Position numbers and translations under genes: made by a program. Under the pieces are notes generated by a model. The model was given only the letters and a program-made list of their open reading frames with translations. It did not search any database and was not told where the DNA came from. Of a stretch of 64,000 bases of DNA, positions 54,740-63,098 are shown one piece after another. The DNA comes from Pseudomonas gregormendelii (lineage in GTDB: Bacteria; Pseudomonadota; Gammaproteobacteria; Pseudomonadales; Pseudomonadaceae), in NCBI RefSeq assembly GCF_017114825.1, contig NZ_JADEVO010000016.1, positions 49,038 through 113,037 on the forward strand. The letters are read 5' to 3'. Position 1 is the first letter of the stretch, and each line of letters opens with the position of its first letter.

Positions 54740-55698
54740 TGCAGTTGACTCAAGGCAATGCGCACCGCTTTACGGACTTCCGGATCGCCATCATCCTGCG
54801 CTGCCTGCAATGGCGCGATGGCGCCCGGGTCCTGCAACTCGCCGAGGGCCAGCGCCGCCTCCTTGCGCAGGTTGCTGATGCGATGGCCGAGGGTGTCGAT
54901 CAGGGCCTCAAGCGCCGGGACATAGCGCAAGCGCCCGAGGCTGCGGGTGGCGCGCAGGCGCACTTGCCAGTAATCGTCGCCCAGGGCATCGACCAGCGCC
55001 GGGCCCGCGTCAACGTGGCCGACCTTGCCCAGGGTCGTAGCGGCTTCCTCACGAACCTGCCAGGCGTTGTCCCGCAGGGCCTGACGCAGGGCCGGCAGGA
55101 CCTGGGCACCGCAAGCCAGACCGAGGGCGCCGGTGGCGGCACGACGAACTTCTGTGTCGGGATCCTGGCTGGCCAGCGTCGCCAGCGCCGGCAAGGCATC
55201 GAGCTGCTTGAGCCAGCCGAGCACGCCGACCGCCTCGCGGCGCACACCTGGGTCCACATCGAGCAAGGCGGCAGAGGCGGCAGCGGCGGCATCGGTGAGG
55301 CGCAACTCGCGCAGAGCCCGAAACGCGGCGACGCGCACCTGCACCTCGGCATGCACGGTCCACGGCAGGATCACCTTGCCTGCCGCCTCGCTCTTGAGCA
55401 GGCTGAGGCTCTGCGCGGCGGCGGCCTGTACTGTCTGCGCAGGGTCGGTCAGGGCCTGGCACAATGCCTCGACGACCGGGTCATCCTCCCAGGCTTCCAG
55501 TAGCCGTGCGGCTTCGGCACGAACTTCTTCAGCCGGATCCTCGGCCAGTCGGTCGACCAGCCAGACCAGGCCTTCAGGCTCCTCGAGATCAGCCAGTTCA
55601 ATCAGGGCAATCCTGCGCACGCCCGGATCCTCATCACTCAGGCGTGTTTGCAGGGCAAGAATGTCAGCGTTATCGGTTACATCGAATAGAGAGGTCAT
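54736..55698 (-). CDS. HEAT-repeat protein
   Basis: A 320-aa protein made of about nine tandem HEAT/PBS-lyase-type repeats of ~31 residues (for example DPGVRRIALIELADLEEPEGLVWLVDRL; DTEVRRAATGALGLACG; DYWQVRLRATRSLGRLRYVPALEALIDTL; DPEVRKAVRIALSQLQ). There is no signal peptide or catalytic motif. HEAT proteins are protein-binding scaffolds; some help cofactor attachment. It overlaps the ABC ATPase gene and the DUF971 gene by 4 bp each, so it is translated with them. Its partner is probably the flavoprotein/ferredoxin or DUF971. Confidence 0.88.
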   Translation of the reverse strand: MTSLFDVTDNADILALQTRLSDEDPGVRRIALIELADLEEPEGLVWLVDRLAEDPAEEVRAEAARLLEAWEDDPVVEALCQALTDPAQTVQAAAAQSLSLLKSEAAGKVILPWTVHAEVQVRVAAFRALRELRLTDAAAAASAALLDVDPGVRREAVGVLGWLKQLDALPALATLASQDPDTEVRRAATGALGLACGAQVLPALRQALRDNAWQVREEAATTLGKVGHVDAGPALVDALGDDYWQVRLRATRSLGRLRYVPALEALIDTLGHRISNLRKEAALALGELQDPGAIAPLQAAQDDGDPEVRKAVRIALSQLQ

Positions 55699-56543
55699 AG
55701 GGCAAATCGCGGCAGTTTATTTTCTGGGGGTAGTCCGAGAGGGTTCAGGCGCGGTAGCTGCCGACCGTCTTCGTGACGCAACAACTCGAGGCAGTGACGC
55801 TTCAAGCGGGAGAATTCGTGGCTGGTCACCAGTTCGCTGGCGCGGGGCCGCGCAAAGTCCAGGCGCAGGTCTTCGATGATCCGCCCCGGGCGCGAACTCA
55901 TGACCAGCAATCGGTCGGCCAGGAACAACGCCTCATCGATGTCATGGGTGACGAACACCACGGTGGTGCGAATTCGCGTCCAGATGTCCAGCAGCAGTTC
56001 CTGCATGTTCAGCCGGGTCAGGGCATCGAGCGCGCCGAAGGGCTCATCCATCAGCAGCAGGCGCGGGCGATTGATCAGCACCCGGGCGATTTCGACGCGC
56101 TGCTGCATGCCCCCGGACAACTGATCAGGCCAGCGCTCGGCGAACCCTTCAAGCCCGACCAGGGCCAGGATCTCGTCAGCGGCCTGGTGTCGCTCGGTTT
56201 TACCGATGCCACGCATCTTCAGGCCGAAGGCGACGTTGTCGCGCACCGTGCGCCAGGGGAACAACGTGTGATGCTGGAACACCATGCCGCGCTGGGGCGA
56301 CGGTCCCGAGACTTTCGCCCCATCAACGCTGAGCGTGCCGGTGCAGGTCTGCAGGTGCCCGGCCAGCGCCCCGAGCAAGGTGGATTTGCCACAACCGGAA
56401 GGGCCGAGGATGCACACGAACTGCCCCGCCTCGATCTGGCAGTCGAGGCCCTGCACCGCTTCAAAAGCCGTTCTGCCGTCACCCAGGCGGATCGACAGTT
56501 GGCGTATGTCGATGCGCCCTTGCATGGCTTGATCAATGCTCAT
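55695..56543 (-). CDS. ABC importer ATPase (SsuB/TauB/NrtD type)
   Basis: A 282-aa ATPase with Walker A GPSGCGKSTLL, signature LSGGMQQRVEIAR, Walker B LLLMDEPFGALD and the switch His in VTHDIDEALFLAD. The family imports sulfonates, nitrate, cyanate or thiamine precursors. The start at 56543 (MSIDQAMQGR) overlaps the permease stop. The extra open frame upstream is a shadow of the permease gene. Confidence 0.92.
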   Translation of the reverse strand: MSIDQAMQGRIDIRQLSIRLGDGRTAFEAVQGLDCQIEAGQFVCILGPSGCGKSTLLGALAGHLQTCTGTLSVDGAKVSGPSPQRGMVFQHHTLFPWRTVRDNVAFGLKMRGIGKTERHQAADEILALVGLEGFAERWPDQLSGGMQQRVEIARVLINRPRLLLMDEPFGALDALTRLNMQELLLDIWTRIRTTVVFVTHDIDEALFLADRLLVMSSRPGRIIEDLRLDFARPRASELVTSHEFSRLKRHCLELLRHEDGRQLPRLNPLGLPPENKLPRFAL

Positions 56544-57325
56544 CAGGCTTTTCCTCGTGGTCGGTGCCACGGCGTGAACAGGCCGCCGAGACGTTTGATC
56601 AGCAGGCTGCTGCCCATGCCCAGTACACCGATCAGCAACATGCCGACCACGATATCGGCGTAGTTCTGGACGGTGTAGGACTCCCAGGTGTAGTAGCCGA
56701 TACCGTATTGGCCGGAGATCATTTCGGCGGTCACCAGGCAGAACCACGAGGTCCCCATGCCAATGGCCAGGCCAGTGATAATGCTCGGTGCAGCACCGGG
56801 CAATATGACTTCCAGAAGGATCGCCTGGCGCCCTGCCCCAAGGCTTTTTGCCGAGGCGATCAGCCTTGGATCGACCCCTTCGACGCCGTGCACGGTATTC
56901 AACAGGATCGGGAACAGCGCGCCCGTGAAGGTGATGAAAACCATCGACAGCTCCGACGAGGGAAACATCAGGATGGCCAGGGGAATCCAGGCCACGGCGG
57001 GAATCGGGCGCAGCACTTCCAGGGGTGGCAGCAGCCAGTCTTCAGCCCGCTTCGAGCGGCCGATGGCCAGGCCCAGAGCGATACCGATGACCAGCGCCGC
57101 CAGGTAACCGGCGAATACCCGGCTCAGGCTGCTGCCCAGGTGGCGGCCGAGTTTCCCCGACTCCCCAAGCCCCAGTGCGGCCTCGACAACCGCAAGCGGC
57201 GTCGGCACGTTGGCGAAGGTGACCAGGCCCAGGTTCCAGTGATGACTGGCAGCGAGTTGCCAGAACAGCAGGCAGAGCAGCAATGAAGCGGCCCTGGGGG
57301 TCCAGCGGATAAATGATCGGTACAT
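56543..57325 (-). CDS. ABC importer permease (SsuC/TauC type)
   Basis: A 260-aa permease with about six helices and the EAA loop (ASAKSLGAGRQAILLEVILPGAAPSIITGL). The start ATG at 57325 (MYRSFIRWTPRAAS) is preceded by TTGGGAATTGTTT. It is separated from the binding-protein gene by a REP inverted repeat. Confidence 0.92.
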   Translation of the reverse strand: MYRSFIRWTPRAASLLLCLLFWQLAASHHWNLGLVTFANVPTPLAVVEAALGLGESGKLGRHLGSSLSRVFAGYLAALVIGIALGLAIGRSKRAEDWLLPPLEVLRPIPAVAWIPLAILMFPSSELSMVFITFTGALFPILLNTVHGVEGVDPRLIASAKSLGAGRQAILLEVILPGAAPSIITGLAIGMGTSWFCLVTAEMISGQYGIGYYTWESYTVQNYADIVVGMLLIGVLGMGSSLLIKRLGGLFTPWHRPRGKA

Positions 57326-57353
57326 AAACAATTCCCAATGGCGACACGCCCCC

Positions 57354-57437
57354 CGTAGGAGCTGCCGAAGGCTGCGATCTTTTGATTTTGGTTATCAGAA
57401 GAAAGATCAAAAGATCGCAGCCTTCGGCAGCTCCTAC
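57354..57437. repeat. Perfect inverted REP pair (family A) inside the operon
   Basis: CGTAGGAGCTGCCGAAGGCTGCGATCTTTTGAT and its exact reverse complement flank ~18 nt of spacer. It lies between the binding-protein stop (57459) and the permease start (57325), the only sizeable gap after the binding-protein gene. Such a hairpin can stabilise upstream mRNA and lower expression of downstream genes. Confidence 0.93.
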
Positions 57438-57458
57438 GTTGGCCGCATTCCAATTTGA

Positions 57459-58865
57459 TTACCGGGCAGCAACCGCCTGGGTGGTGGCATCCGTGAAGTC
57501 GAGGACTTTGCCGCCCTGGGCCGTGGCGTATTGCTGGGCCTGGCCCTTGAGCAGGAAGGCGCTGAGTTCGCCCTTGGCGTTGCTGGCAAACCACGCCTGG
57601 TCCGCCAGCAATTTGATCCCGCTGTCACTCGCCTGGGCATAGACCGCGCGGATGTTCCTGCCCTCGGCTTTCAACTGCGCCAATGCGCTGAACGCTGTCT
57701 GCGCCGAGGCATACTGGCGAACCTTGGGTTCACCGCGCACCCAGATCTCGGCCACGCGACTGAAGTCGGTGATGACCTGGCCGTTCGCCGCATCCACTGC
57801 CTTCAACGGGCTCTGGGCGTAATTGCCAAGCTGGGCGGAGTAATCCAGGTCCGACGCCTTGAACGCGGCGCGGATGTACTGGTCGTCGATGAACGTATTG
57901 AGGTCGAGGCCGCGATCCGCCTTCTTCAGCAGCTTGAGCGTATCGATGGCCGTGCCGACCGCCTGACGGTATTCCGGCTTCCAGCTGAGGTCGCGAGTCT
58001 GCACACCGAGCGGGCCGTGGAACAGGTAATTGACCTCGGCATCGACGCCAGTGACCTTGGCGATCAACTCGCTGTACTTCTCCGGCTCTGCGGCCAATAG
58101 CTGGTTGGCCTCAATGCTCGCCCGCAGGTAAGCCACGACGATTTCCGGGTACTTTTTCGCGTAGGCCTGATCGACCAGGGCGCCGTGGAAGGTCGGTGCA
58201 TTGGCTTGCGCACCGTCATAGATCTTGCGGGCAAAGCCCCGGCTCGGGAACAGTTCGGCGAAGGGCACGAAGTCGGCATGGGCATCGATTTTCCCGGCCT
58301 GCAGCGCAGAACCTGCAACCTCCGGCGGCTGGGCGATGATGTTCACATCCTTGAGCGGATCCCAGCCCTGCGCCGCCACCGCTCGCAACAACATGCCGTG
58401 GGCCGTCGAGGCGAACGGTACGGAGATGGTCTTGCCCTTGAGCTCGGCCAGGGATTGCACGCTGGACGCGCTGGGCACCACGATGCCATTACCGCTGCCT
58501 TTGATACTGCCCGACAACACGTTGATGAACAGGCTGTGCTTGCCAGCGGCTTCAAACGCCACCCCGTTGAAGGTGCCGGGGAAATCCGCCATGGCGCCGA
58601 AGTCGAGTTTGCCGGCGACCATCTCATTGGTCAGGGGCGCACCGCTGGTGAAGTTTTTCCACTGCACCTCATACTGGGCGTCCTTGTACTGGCCATCCCG
58701 GGGCAGGTATTTGTCCAGCAGCCCAAGCTCACGAATCAGCAGGCCGCCAGCGGCGCAATTGATCGTGGTGTCCTGGGTGCCGATGGCAATGCGGATGGTT
58801 TCGGCTGAGGCCGACAGGGTCAATGAAGCCAGTACCAGACCGGCAAACGCTGCACGCAATAACAT
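57459..58865 (-). CDS. Periplasmic binding protein of an SsuA/TauA/NMT1-type ABC importer
   Basis: A 468-aa protein with a signal peptide (LLRAAFAGLVLASLTLSASA), then an NMT1/SsuA-type binding fold (AAGGLLIRELGLLDKYLP ... VAGKLDFGAMADFPGTFNG ... KTISVPFASTAHGMLLRA). It is longer than typical SsuA/TauA (~320 aa), with an extra C-terminal region. The start at 58865 follows CGAGGGGATACACCC. It sits between the ferredoxin gene and the permease gene. Confidence 0.85.
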   Translation of the reverse strand: MLLRAAFAGLVLASLTLSASAETIRIAIGTQDTTINCAAGGLLIRELGLLDKYLPRDGQYKDAQYEVQWKNFTSGAPLTNEMVAGKLDFGAMADFPGTFNGVAFEAAGKHSLFINVLSGSIKGSGNGIVVPSASSVQSLAELKGKTISVPFASTAHGMLLRAVAAQGWDPLKDVNIIAQPPEVAGSALQAGKIDAHADFVPFAELFPSRGFARKIYDGAQANAPTFHGALVDQAYAKKYPEIVVAYLRASIEANQLLAAEPEKYSELIAKVTGVDAEVNYLFHGPLGVQTRDLSWKPEYRQAVGTAIDTLKLLKKADRGLDLNTFIDDQYIRAAFKASDLDYSAQLGNYAQSPLKAVDAANGQVITDFSRVAEIWVRGEPKVRQYASAQTAFSALAQLKAEGRNIRAVYAQASDSGIKLLADQAWFASNAKGELSAFLLKGQAQQYATAQGGKVLDFTDATTQAVAAR

Positions 58866-59012
58866 GGGTGTATCCCCTCGAATCATTTATAGAATATTCG
58901 TCTCCGCCACGATCAGGGCGCGGTGGGAAACGAGGGGTGGTTTAATCCAGCGTCCGGGGGTGGCCGGATGGCTTTACAAGTTGTCTGTACTCGCTTCCAC
59001 AATGATTGGGCT

Positions 59013-59258
59013 TTAGCGCAACAGATAGGGAATCTCGACCTTCACCGCCCCGGTCGGGCAGTCCTTCTCACAAGGCATGCAGTACCAGCATTCATCAAAC
59101 GCCATGTAGGCCTTTTGCGTCGCCGGATTGATCGCCAGCAGGTCCATCGGGCAGACGTCTACACATACGGTGCAGCCTTTGTGGGCAATGCACAGGTCCT
59201 CGTCGACGGTCACCGGCGCGTTGGAGCGGAAGAAAATTTCCTGGGGTTGATAGGCCAT
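59013..59258 (-). CDS. Two-cluster ferredoxin, AprB-like
   Basis: An 81-aa ferredoxin with two [4Fe-4S] motifs. The first is C-x6-C-x2-C-x3-CP (CIAHKGCTVCVDVCP) and the second is CWYCMPCEKDCP. The second motif and the GAVKVEIPYLLR ending resemble the AprB subunit of APS reductase, but the AprB C-terminal tail is missing. It probably carries electrons to or from the FAD protein encoded upstream, 26 bp away. Confidence 0.9.
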   Translation of the reverse strand: MAYQPQEIFFRSNAPVTVDEDLCIAHKGCTVCVDVCPMDLLAINPATQKAYMAFDECWYCMPCEKDCPTGAVKVEIPYLLR

Positions 59259-59284
59259 GGTTCGGGCTCTCCTGGTATCGATTG

Positions 59285-61030
59285 TCAGGCGGCGTTAGCG
59301 CCGACCCGCAACTTGTCGTAGGCCTGCAATTCGTCGGCGTCGAGTGGAATGATGTAGGGCTCCACGGCTTTCTTGAAACTGGTCATCAAGCCGTCTTCAC
59401 CCTTCTTCAGGTGGCAATGGCAGAACCAGTCACGGTCATTGCGCTGCGGGTGATCGACCCGATGGTGGTAAAGCCCCCAACGGCTTTCAGCGCGGAACAA
59501 CGAAGCCCGGGCAGCCATTTCGGCGCAGTCGCGGATCATGCTGACTTCCATCGCACGCATCAGCTCGTGGGCGTTGTGTGCCTTGATCTGATCCAGGTCG
59601 CGCTGGATATCACTGAAGCGCTGCAGGCCGATCTGCATTTTTTTAGTCACCTTGGGCGGTTGCAGGTAGTCATTCACAAATCGGCGCAGCTTGTATTCGA
59701 CCTGGGCCGGTGGCAGGCCGTGTGTGCGGTCCAGAGGCGCGTAGACCCGTTGCTTTTCCGTTTCGACCTGCCCGGCATCAACCGCTGAAAAATCACGCCC
59801 GGCGACAAAATCTGCGGCGTTGTTGCCGGCGAACCAGCCGTAGGTAAATGCGCCCAACATGTAGTTGTGCGGCACGGCCGCCATGTCGCCCGCCGAGTAC
59901 AACCCCTTCACCGAAGTCTCGGCCTTCTCGTTGACCCAGACCCCGGACGCCGAGTGACCGCTGCAGAAGCCGATTTCCGAGATGTGCATCTCAACCATCT
60001 GCGTGCGGTAATCGGTGCCACGGTTAGCGTGGAACTGGCCGCGGCTGGGCCTTTCGTTGCTGTGCAGGATCTCTTCGATGTTCTGGATGGTTTCCTCGGC
60101 CAGGTGATCGAGCTTGAGAAATACCGGGCCATTGCCGCTTTCGAGTTCCTGGTGGAACTCCCACATCATCTGGCCGCTCCAGTAGTCGCACTCGATGAAC
60201 CGCTCGCCCTTGTTGTTGGCGGTGTAGCCGCCCAGGGGGCCGGTGACATAGGCACAGGCCGGACCGTTGTAGTCCTTGATCAGCGGGTTGATCTGGAAGC
60301 ATTCCAGGTTCGCCAGTTCGGCGCCTGCGTGATACGCCATGGCGTAGCCGTCGCCGGCATTGGTCGGGTTTTCGTAGGTGCCCATCAGGTAGCCCGAGGA
60401 CGGCAGCCCCAGGCGACCGGCGGCACCGCAGCAAAGGATCACCGCCTTGGCCTTGATCACATGGAAGTCGGCCGTGCGGCAATCGAACCCCATCACACCG
60501 TTGACCGCGCCCTCTTCGTCAATCAGCAGGCGCGTGCACACCAGCCGGTTGGTGATGCTCACCCGCGCGCGTTTCAACTGGCGATACAGGACCTTCTTGA
60601 TGTCGTGTCCTTCCGGCATCGGCAGGACGTAGGCGCCCATGTGGTGGACCTTCTTCACCGCGTAGTCACCGGTTTCGTCCTTCTCGAACTTCACGCCCCA
60701 ACGGTCCAGTTGCTCGATGGTCTCGAAGCTGTGGGTGGCATAGGCGTACACCGCCGCCTGATTGACGATGCCGTCATTGGCAATGGTAATTTCCTTGGTG
60801 TACTGCTCCGGCGTCGAATGCCCGGGAATGATCGCGTTGTTGAGGCCGTCCATTCCCATGCTGATGGCGCCACTGCGCTTGACGTTGGCCTTGTCGATCA
60901 GCAGCACCCGCAGGTCGCGGTTACGCTCCTTGGCCTTGATCGCCGCCATGGGGCCGGCAGTGCCGCCGCCGATCACGACGATGTCGTATTCCTGTTCGAG
61001 GGTATTTCTGTTCTCGTAACTGTGGGTCAT
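59285..61030 (-). CDS. FAD-dependent oxidoreductase, AprA-like (fumarate reductase/APS reductase fold)
   Basis: A 581-aa flavoprotein. The FAD motif GGGTAG is at 21-26 (DIVVIGGGTAGPMAAIKA). An AprA-like KANVKRSGAISMGM segment follows, then SGHSASGVWV (matching the AprA active-site His region) and AGDMAAVPHNYMLGAF. The C-terminal half is the fumarate-reductase-type helical domain, ending in YDKLRVGANAA. Dissimilatory APS reductase is not expected in a Pseudomonas-type aerobe, so this is a divergent AprA relative of unknown reaction. It overlaps the GntR/UTRA gene by 4 bp. Confidence 0.87.
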   Translation of the reverse strand: MTHSYENRNTLEQEYDIVVIGGGTAGPMAAIKAKERNRDLRVLLIDKANVKRSGAISMGMDGLNNAIIPGHSTPEQYTKEITIANDGIVNQAAVYAYATHSFETIEQLDRWGVKFEKDETGDYAVKKVHHMGAYVLPMPEGHDIKKVLYRQLKRARVSITNRLVCTRLLIDEEGAVNGVMGFDCRTADFHVIKAKAVILCCGAAGRLGLPSSGYLMGTYENPTNAGDGYAMAYHAGAELANLECFQINPLIKDYNGPACAYVTGPLGGYTANNKGERFIECDYWSGQMMWEFHQELESGNGPVFLKLDHLAEETIQNIEEILHSNERPSRGQFHANRGTDYRTQMVEMHISEIGFCSGHSASGVWVNEKAETSVKGLYSAGDMAAVPHNYMLGAFTYGWFAGNNAADFVAGRDFSAVDAGQVETEKQRVYAPLDRTHGLPPAQVEYKLRRFVNDYLQPPKVTKKMQIGLQRFSDIQRDLDQIKAHNAHELMRAMEVSMIRDCAEMAARASLFRAESRWGLYHHRVDHPQRNDRDWFCHCHLKKGEDGLMTSFKKAVEPYIIPLDADELQAYDKLRVGANAA

Positions 61031-61779
61031 GCCTGATCCCCTTTTTGCCGGTCGATTCGCAAGCGGTACTGGAAGGCATCGCCGCGGTAGTAGAGGTGTT
61101 CGAAATCCACGGGGCGGCCAGCGGCATCGTGGGTCAGGCGCTCGATGCGCATGATCGGCGAACCGGCTTCCACACCCAGGGCCTGGGTCAGGTCGCTGTC
61201 AGCCAGCACCGCGTCGATAGCCAGGTCGGCATGCCCCAGTGATAGCCCGCAGTCGTTTTCCAGGATCAGAAAAATATCGCGGGTCACCAGGTCGGCCTTC
61301 TCCAGGCGCTCGCCAATGGCCTGGGGCAGATAGGTGATTTCCAGGGAGATCGGCTCGCGGTTGATCAGCCGCACCCGCTTGATCTGCGCCACGATGTCGC
61401 CTTCGGCTACCTGAAGGCGTTCGGCAACCAGCTTGTCGGCGCCGATGAATTTGAAACTGCGCAAGCGGTTGATCACCTCATAGCCGCGCCCGGTCATCGA
61501 TTCGGCCAGGCCCTGCAAGGTGCTGACGTTCTGAAAGGTCTTGGGCTTGGCCACGAACGTGCCCTTGCCATGAATCTTGAAGATCAACCCTTCCTTTTGC
61601 AGATCGCCCAAAGCCTGTCGCACCGTGATGCGGCTGACCTTGAACAGGTTGCCCAGCTCGCTTTCGGAAGGCATCTGGCTGTCTTGCGGATATTCACCGT
61701 CGAGGATTCGCGCACGCAGCACATCACGCAGTTGGGTGTGCAGCGGCACGCTGCCGAGGGAGAGGACGTTATCGGTCAT
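61027..61779 (-). CDS. GntR regulator with UTRA domain (HutC subfamily)
   Basis: A 250-aa protein with an N-terminal HTH (ESELGNLFKVSRITVRQALGDLQKEGLIFKIHGKGTFVAKP) and a C-terminal UTRA ligand domain (LSLGHADLAIDAVLAD ... GSPIMRIERLTHDAAGRPVDFEHLYYRGDAFQYRL). It is the first gene of the AprA-like operon and probably represses it until a ligand, perhaps the substrate, binds. The start is ATG at 61779. Confidence 0.92.
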   Translation of the reverse strand: MTDNVLSLGSVPLHTQLRDVLRARILDGEYPQDSQMPSESELGNLFKVSRITVRQALGDLQKEGLIFKIHGKGTFVAKPKTFQNVSTLQGLAESMTGRGYEVINRLRSFKFIGADKLVAERLQVAEGDIVAQIKRVRLINREPISLEITYLPQAIGERLEKADLVTRDIFLILENDCGLSLGHADLAIDAVLADSDLTQALGVEAGSPIMRIERLTHDAAGRPVDFEHLYYRGDAFQYRLRIDRQKGDQA

Positions 61780-61789
61780 GGCTATTCAC

Positions 61790-61811
61790 TTGTTATAACG
61801 AGTTATGACAA
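61790..61811. promoter_or_regulatory. Putative operator upstream of the GntR/UTRA gene
   Basis: TTGTTATAACGAGTTATGACAA has 10-bp half-sites TTGTTATAAC and GTTATGACAA (9 of 10 matching in inverted orientation). A second short palindrome, ATATCGAGCTGATAT, lies at 61816-61830. The position just upstream of the start fits autoregulation. Confidence 0.55.
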
Positions 61812-61877
61812 GATCATATCGAGCTGATATACGGCTGGGAAATAACGTTTGGGTATAAGGTTAGTCGGCAGTTTCAG

Positions 61878-61899
61878 GTGAAGGAGCCTGCTCCTTCAC
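61878..61899. terminator. Hairpin between the Dyp peroxidase gene and the GntR promoter
   Basis: GTGAAGGAGCCTGCTCCTTCAC is a perfect 10-bp stem with a 2-nt loop. It lies just past the end of the minus-strand peroxidase gene. It has no T run, so it is a weak terminator or insulating hairpin. Confidence 0.5.
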
Positions 61900-61913
61900 C
61901 CTGCCATCCCGTG

Positions 61914-62801
61914 TCAGCCAATGCGTAGCGCGCGCAGGTCGAGGTGGCCGTCCTTGAGCGGCGGGCACCAGTAGTAGCCGCCGGTGATTGGCCGGCTGAT
62001 GCGATACAGGCCATCGGTGATGCCGTCTTCCAGGCCGCTCATGCGGCGCAGCTGGGCTTCGAAGGCGTCCAGGGAGAAGCCGAACGCGAGGAACATCAGG
62101 CCGGCACGGTCGCCTTCAATCCAGGGCATGGAACGACGCACCACAAACGCCTCGGGGGCAAAACTTTCCTGAGCGGTGCGTTTGACGTGAGCGGAGATTG
62201 GCGCATCGTCCAGTTCTTCGTTGTCGCTCAGGCGCCGGCCCATGATGTTGTCCGTCTCATGGGACGGCAACGCGCGAAAACCTTTCAAATCGTGCTGCCA
62301 CTGCTGGATCGCGGCAAAACTGCCACCGACCAGGCCCTCAGCGCCCTCGCCCAGCAACGCCGCCGCCACGGCAGCTTCGTCATGAGGGTTTTCCGTACCG
62401 TCTTCGTAACCGGTCAGGTCGTGGCCGGTCAGGTGGCGAAAAGTTTCATTCATCTGCACCAGACGCAACGCCGGAGCCAGTGCCGCTTCGATGGCCTGAC
62501 TGCGATTGAGCAATTCGCCACGGTCGATTCCATGCAGCCAGCACCACAGCGCATGCTGGGTCGACGGGTTATCGACGCCCACACCTGTCATCGCCGGAAA
62601 TGCCCGCAGGCCATCGATCCGGGCGTGAAGTGCCATGACCAGGGACTCACCAAAGCCCACTACGGCGGATTTGCCGTCTACCAGTTGCATCAGGTTGTCG
62701 AGTGCAGCCGGCAGGGCTTCGACGGACACCAGCGCGAAGAACAGATGACGGGCTTGCAGCGGAACGGGGGTGGCGAGGATGCCCGGCTGGTAGTGACTCA
62801 T
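61914..62801 (-). CDS. Dyp-type heme peroxidase
   Basis: A 295-aa enzyme with the distal GxxDG motif as GYEDGTENPHDE and the proximal histidine in SAHVKRTAQESF. A C-terminal FLAFGFSLDAFEAQLRRMSG and YWCPPLKDG complete the family pattern. The protein lacks a signal peptide, so it is cytoplasmic or encapsulin-loaded. The substrate is not known. It is monocistronic and divergent from the PAS gene. Confidence 0.93.
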   Translation of the reverse strand: MSHYQPGILATPVPLQARHLFFALVSVEALPAALDNLMQLVDGKSAVVGFGESLVMALHARIDGLRAFPAMTGVGVDNPSTQHALWCWLHGIDRGELLNRSQAIEAALAPALRLVQMNETFRHLTGHDLTGYEDGTENPHDEAAVAAALLGEGAEGLVGGSFAAIQQWQHDLKGFRALPSHETDNIMGRRLSDNEELDDAPISAHVKRTAQESFAPEAFVVRRSMPWIEGDRAGLMFLAFGFSLDAFEAQLRRMSGLEDGITDGLYRISRPITGGYYWCPPLKDGHLDLRALRIG

Positions 62802-62925
62802 ATCGACTCCTTGAAAAAGCTGCGCAGTTTACCGGGGTCCTGGATCGTATACACATGCGTTTTTCATGTAGAGCAGGACTTGCGCATGCCCGCTTCGTCG
62901 GCTGATCGCTGTAAAAATGCTGAAC

Positions 62926-62945
62926 GTGCTGCAATATCGCAGCAC
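62926..62945. repeat. Perfect inverted repeat in the dyp/PAS intergenic region
   Basis: GTGCTGC-AATATC-GCAGCAC has 7-bp arms with a 6-nt spacer. It lies between the divergent Dyp peroxidase and PAS genes and could be an operator. Confidence 0.4.
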
Positions 62946-62994
62946 TTTTGTGCAGCTGGCAAAGATTGTGGGAGCACACGCTGTACAGCTGCTC

Positions 62995-63027
62995 CACCTG
63001 CTGCAGTTGCTACAACTGCTCCAGGTG
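62995..63027. repeat. Long near-perfect palindrome upstream of the PAS gene
   Basis: CACCTGCTGCAGTTG-CTA-CAACTGCTCCAGGTG has 15-bp arms with two mismatches. It lies ~70 bp before the PAS start and may be an operator or an mRNA hairpin. Confidence 0.5.
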
Positions 63028-63098
63028 CTACGACAGATATGCTTGGCATGCGATGTGCCCTGCTTTTGAGACCCTCAGCCAACCCGAGCCGATTCACC

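Noticed and set aside
61944..63098. 5' extension of the final PAS frame through the peroxidase gene
   Set aside because: The upstream part is antisense to the Dyp peroxidase. PAS similarity begins only at about 63099.
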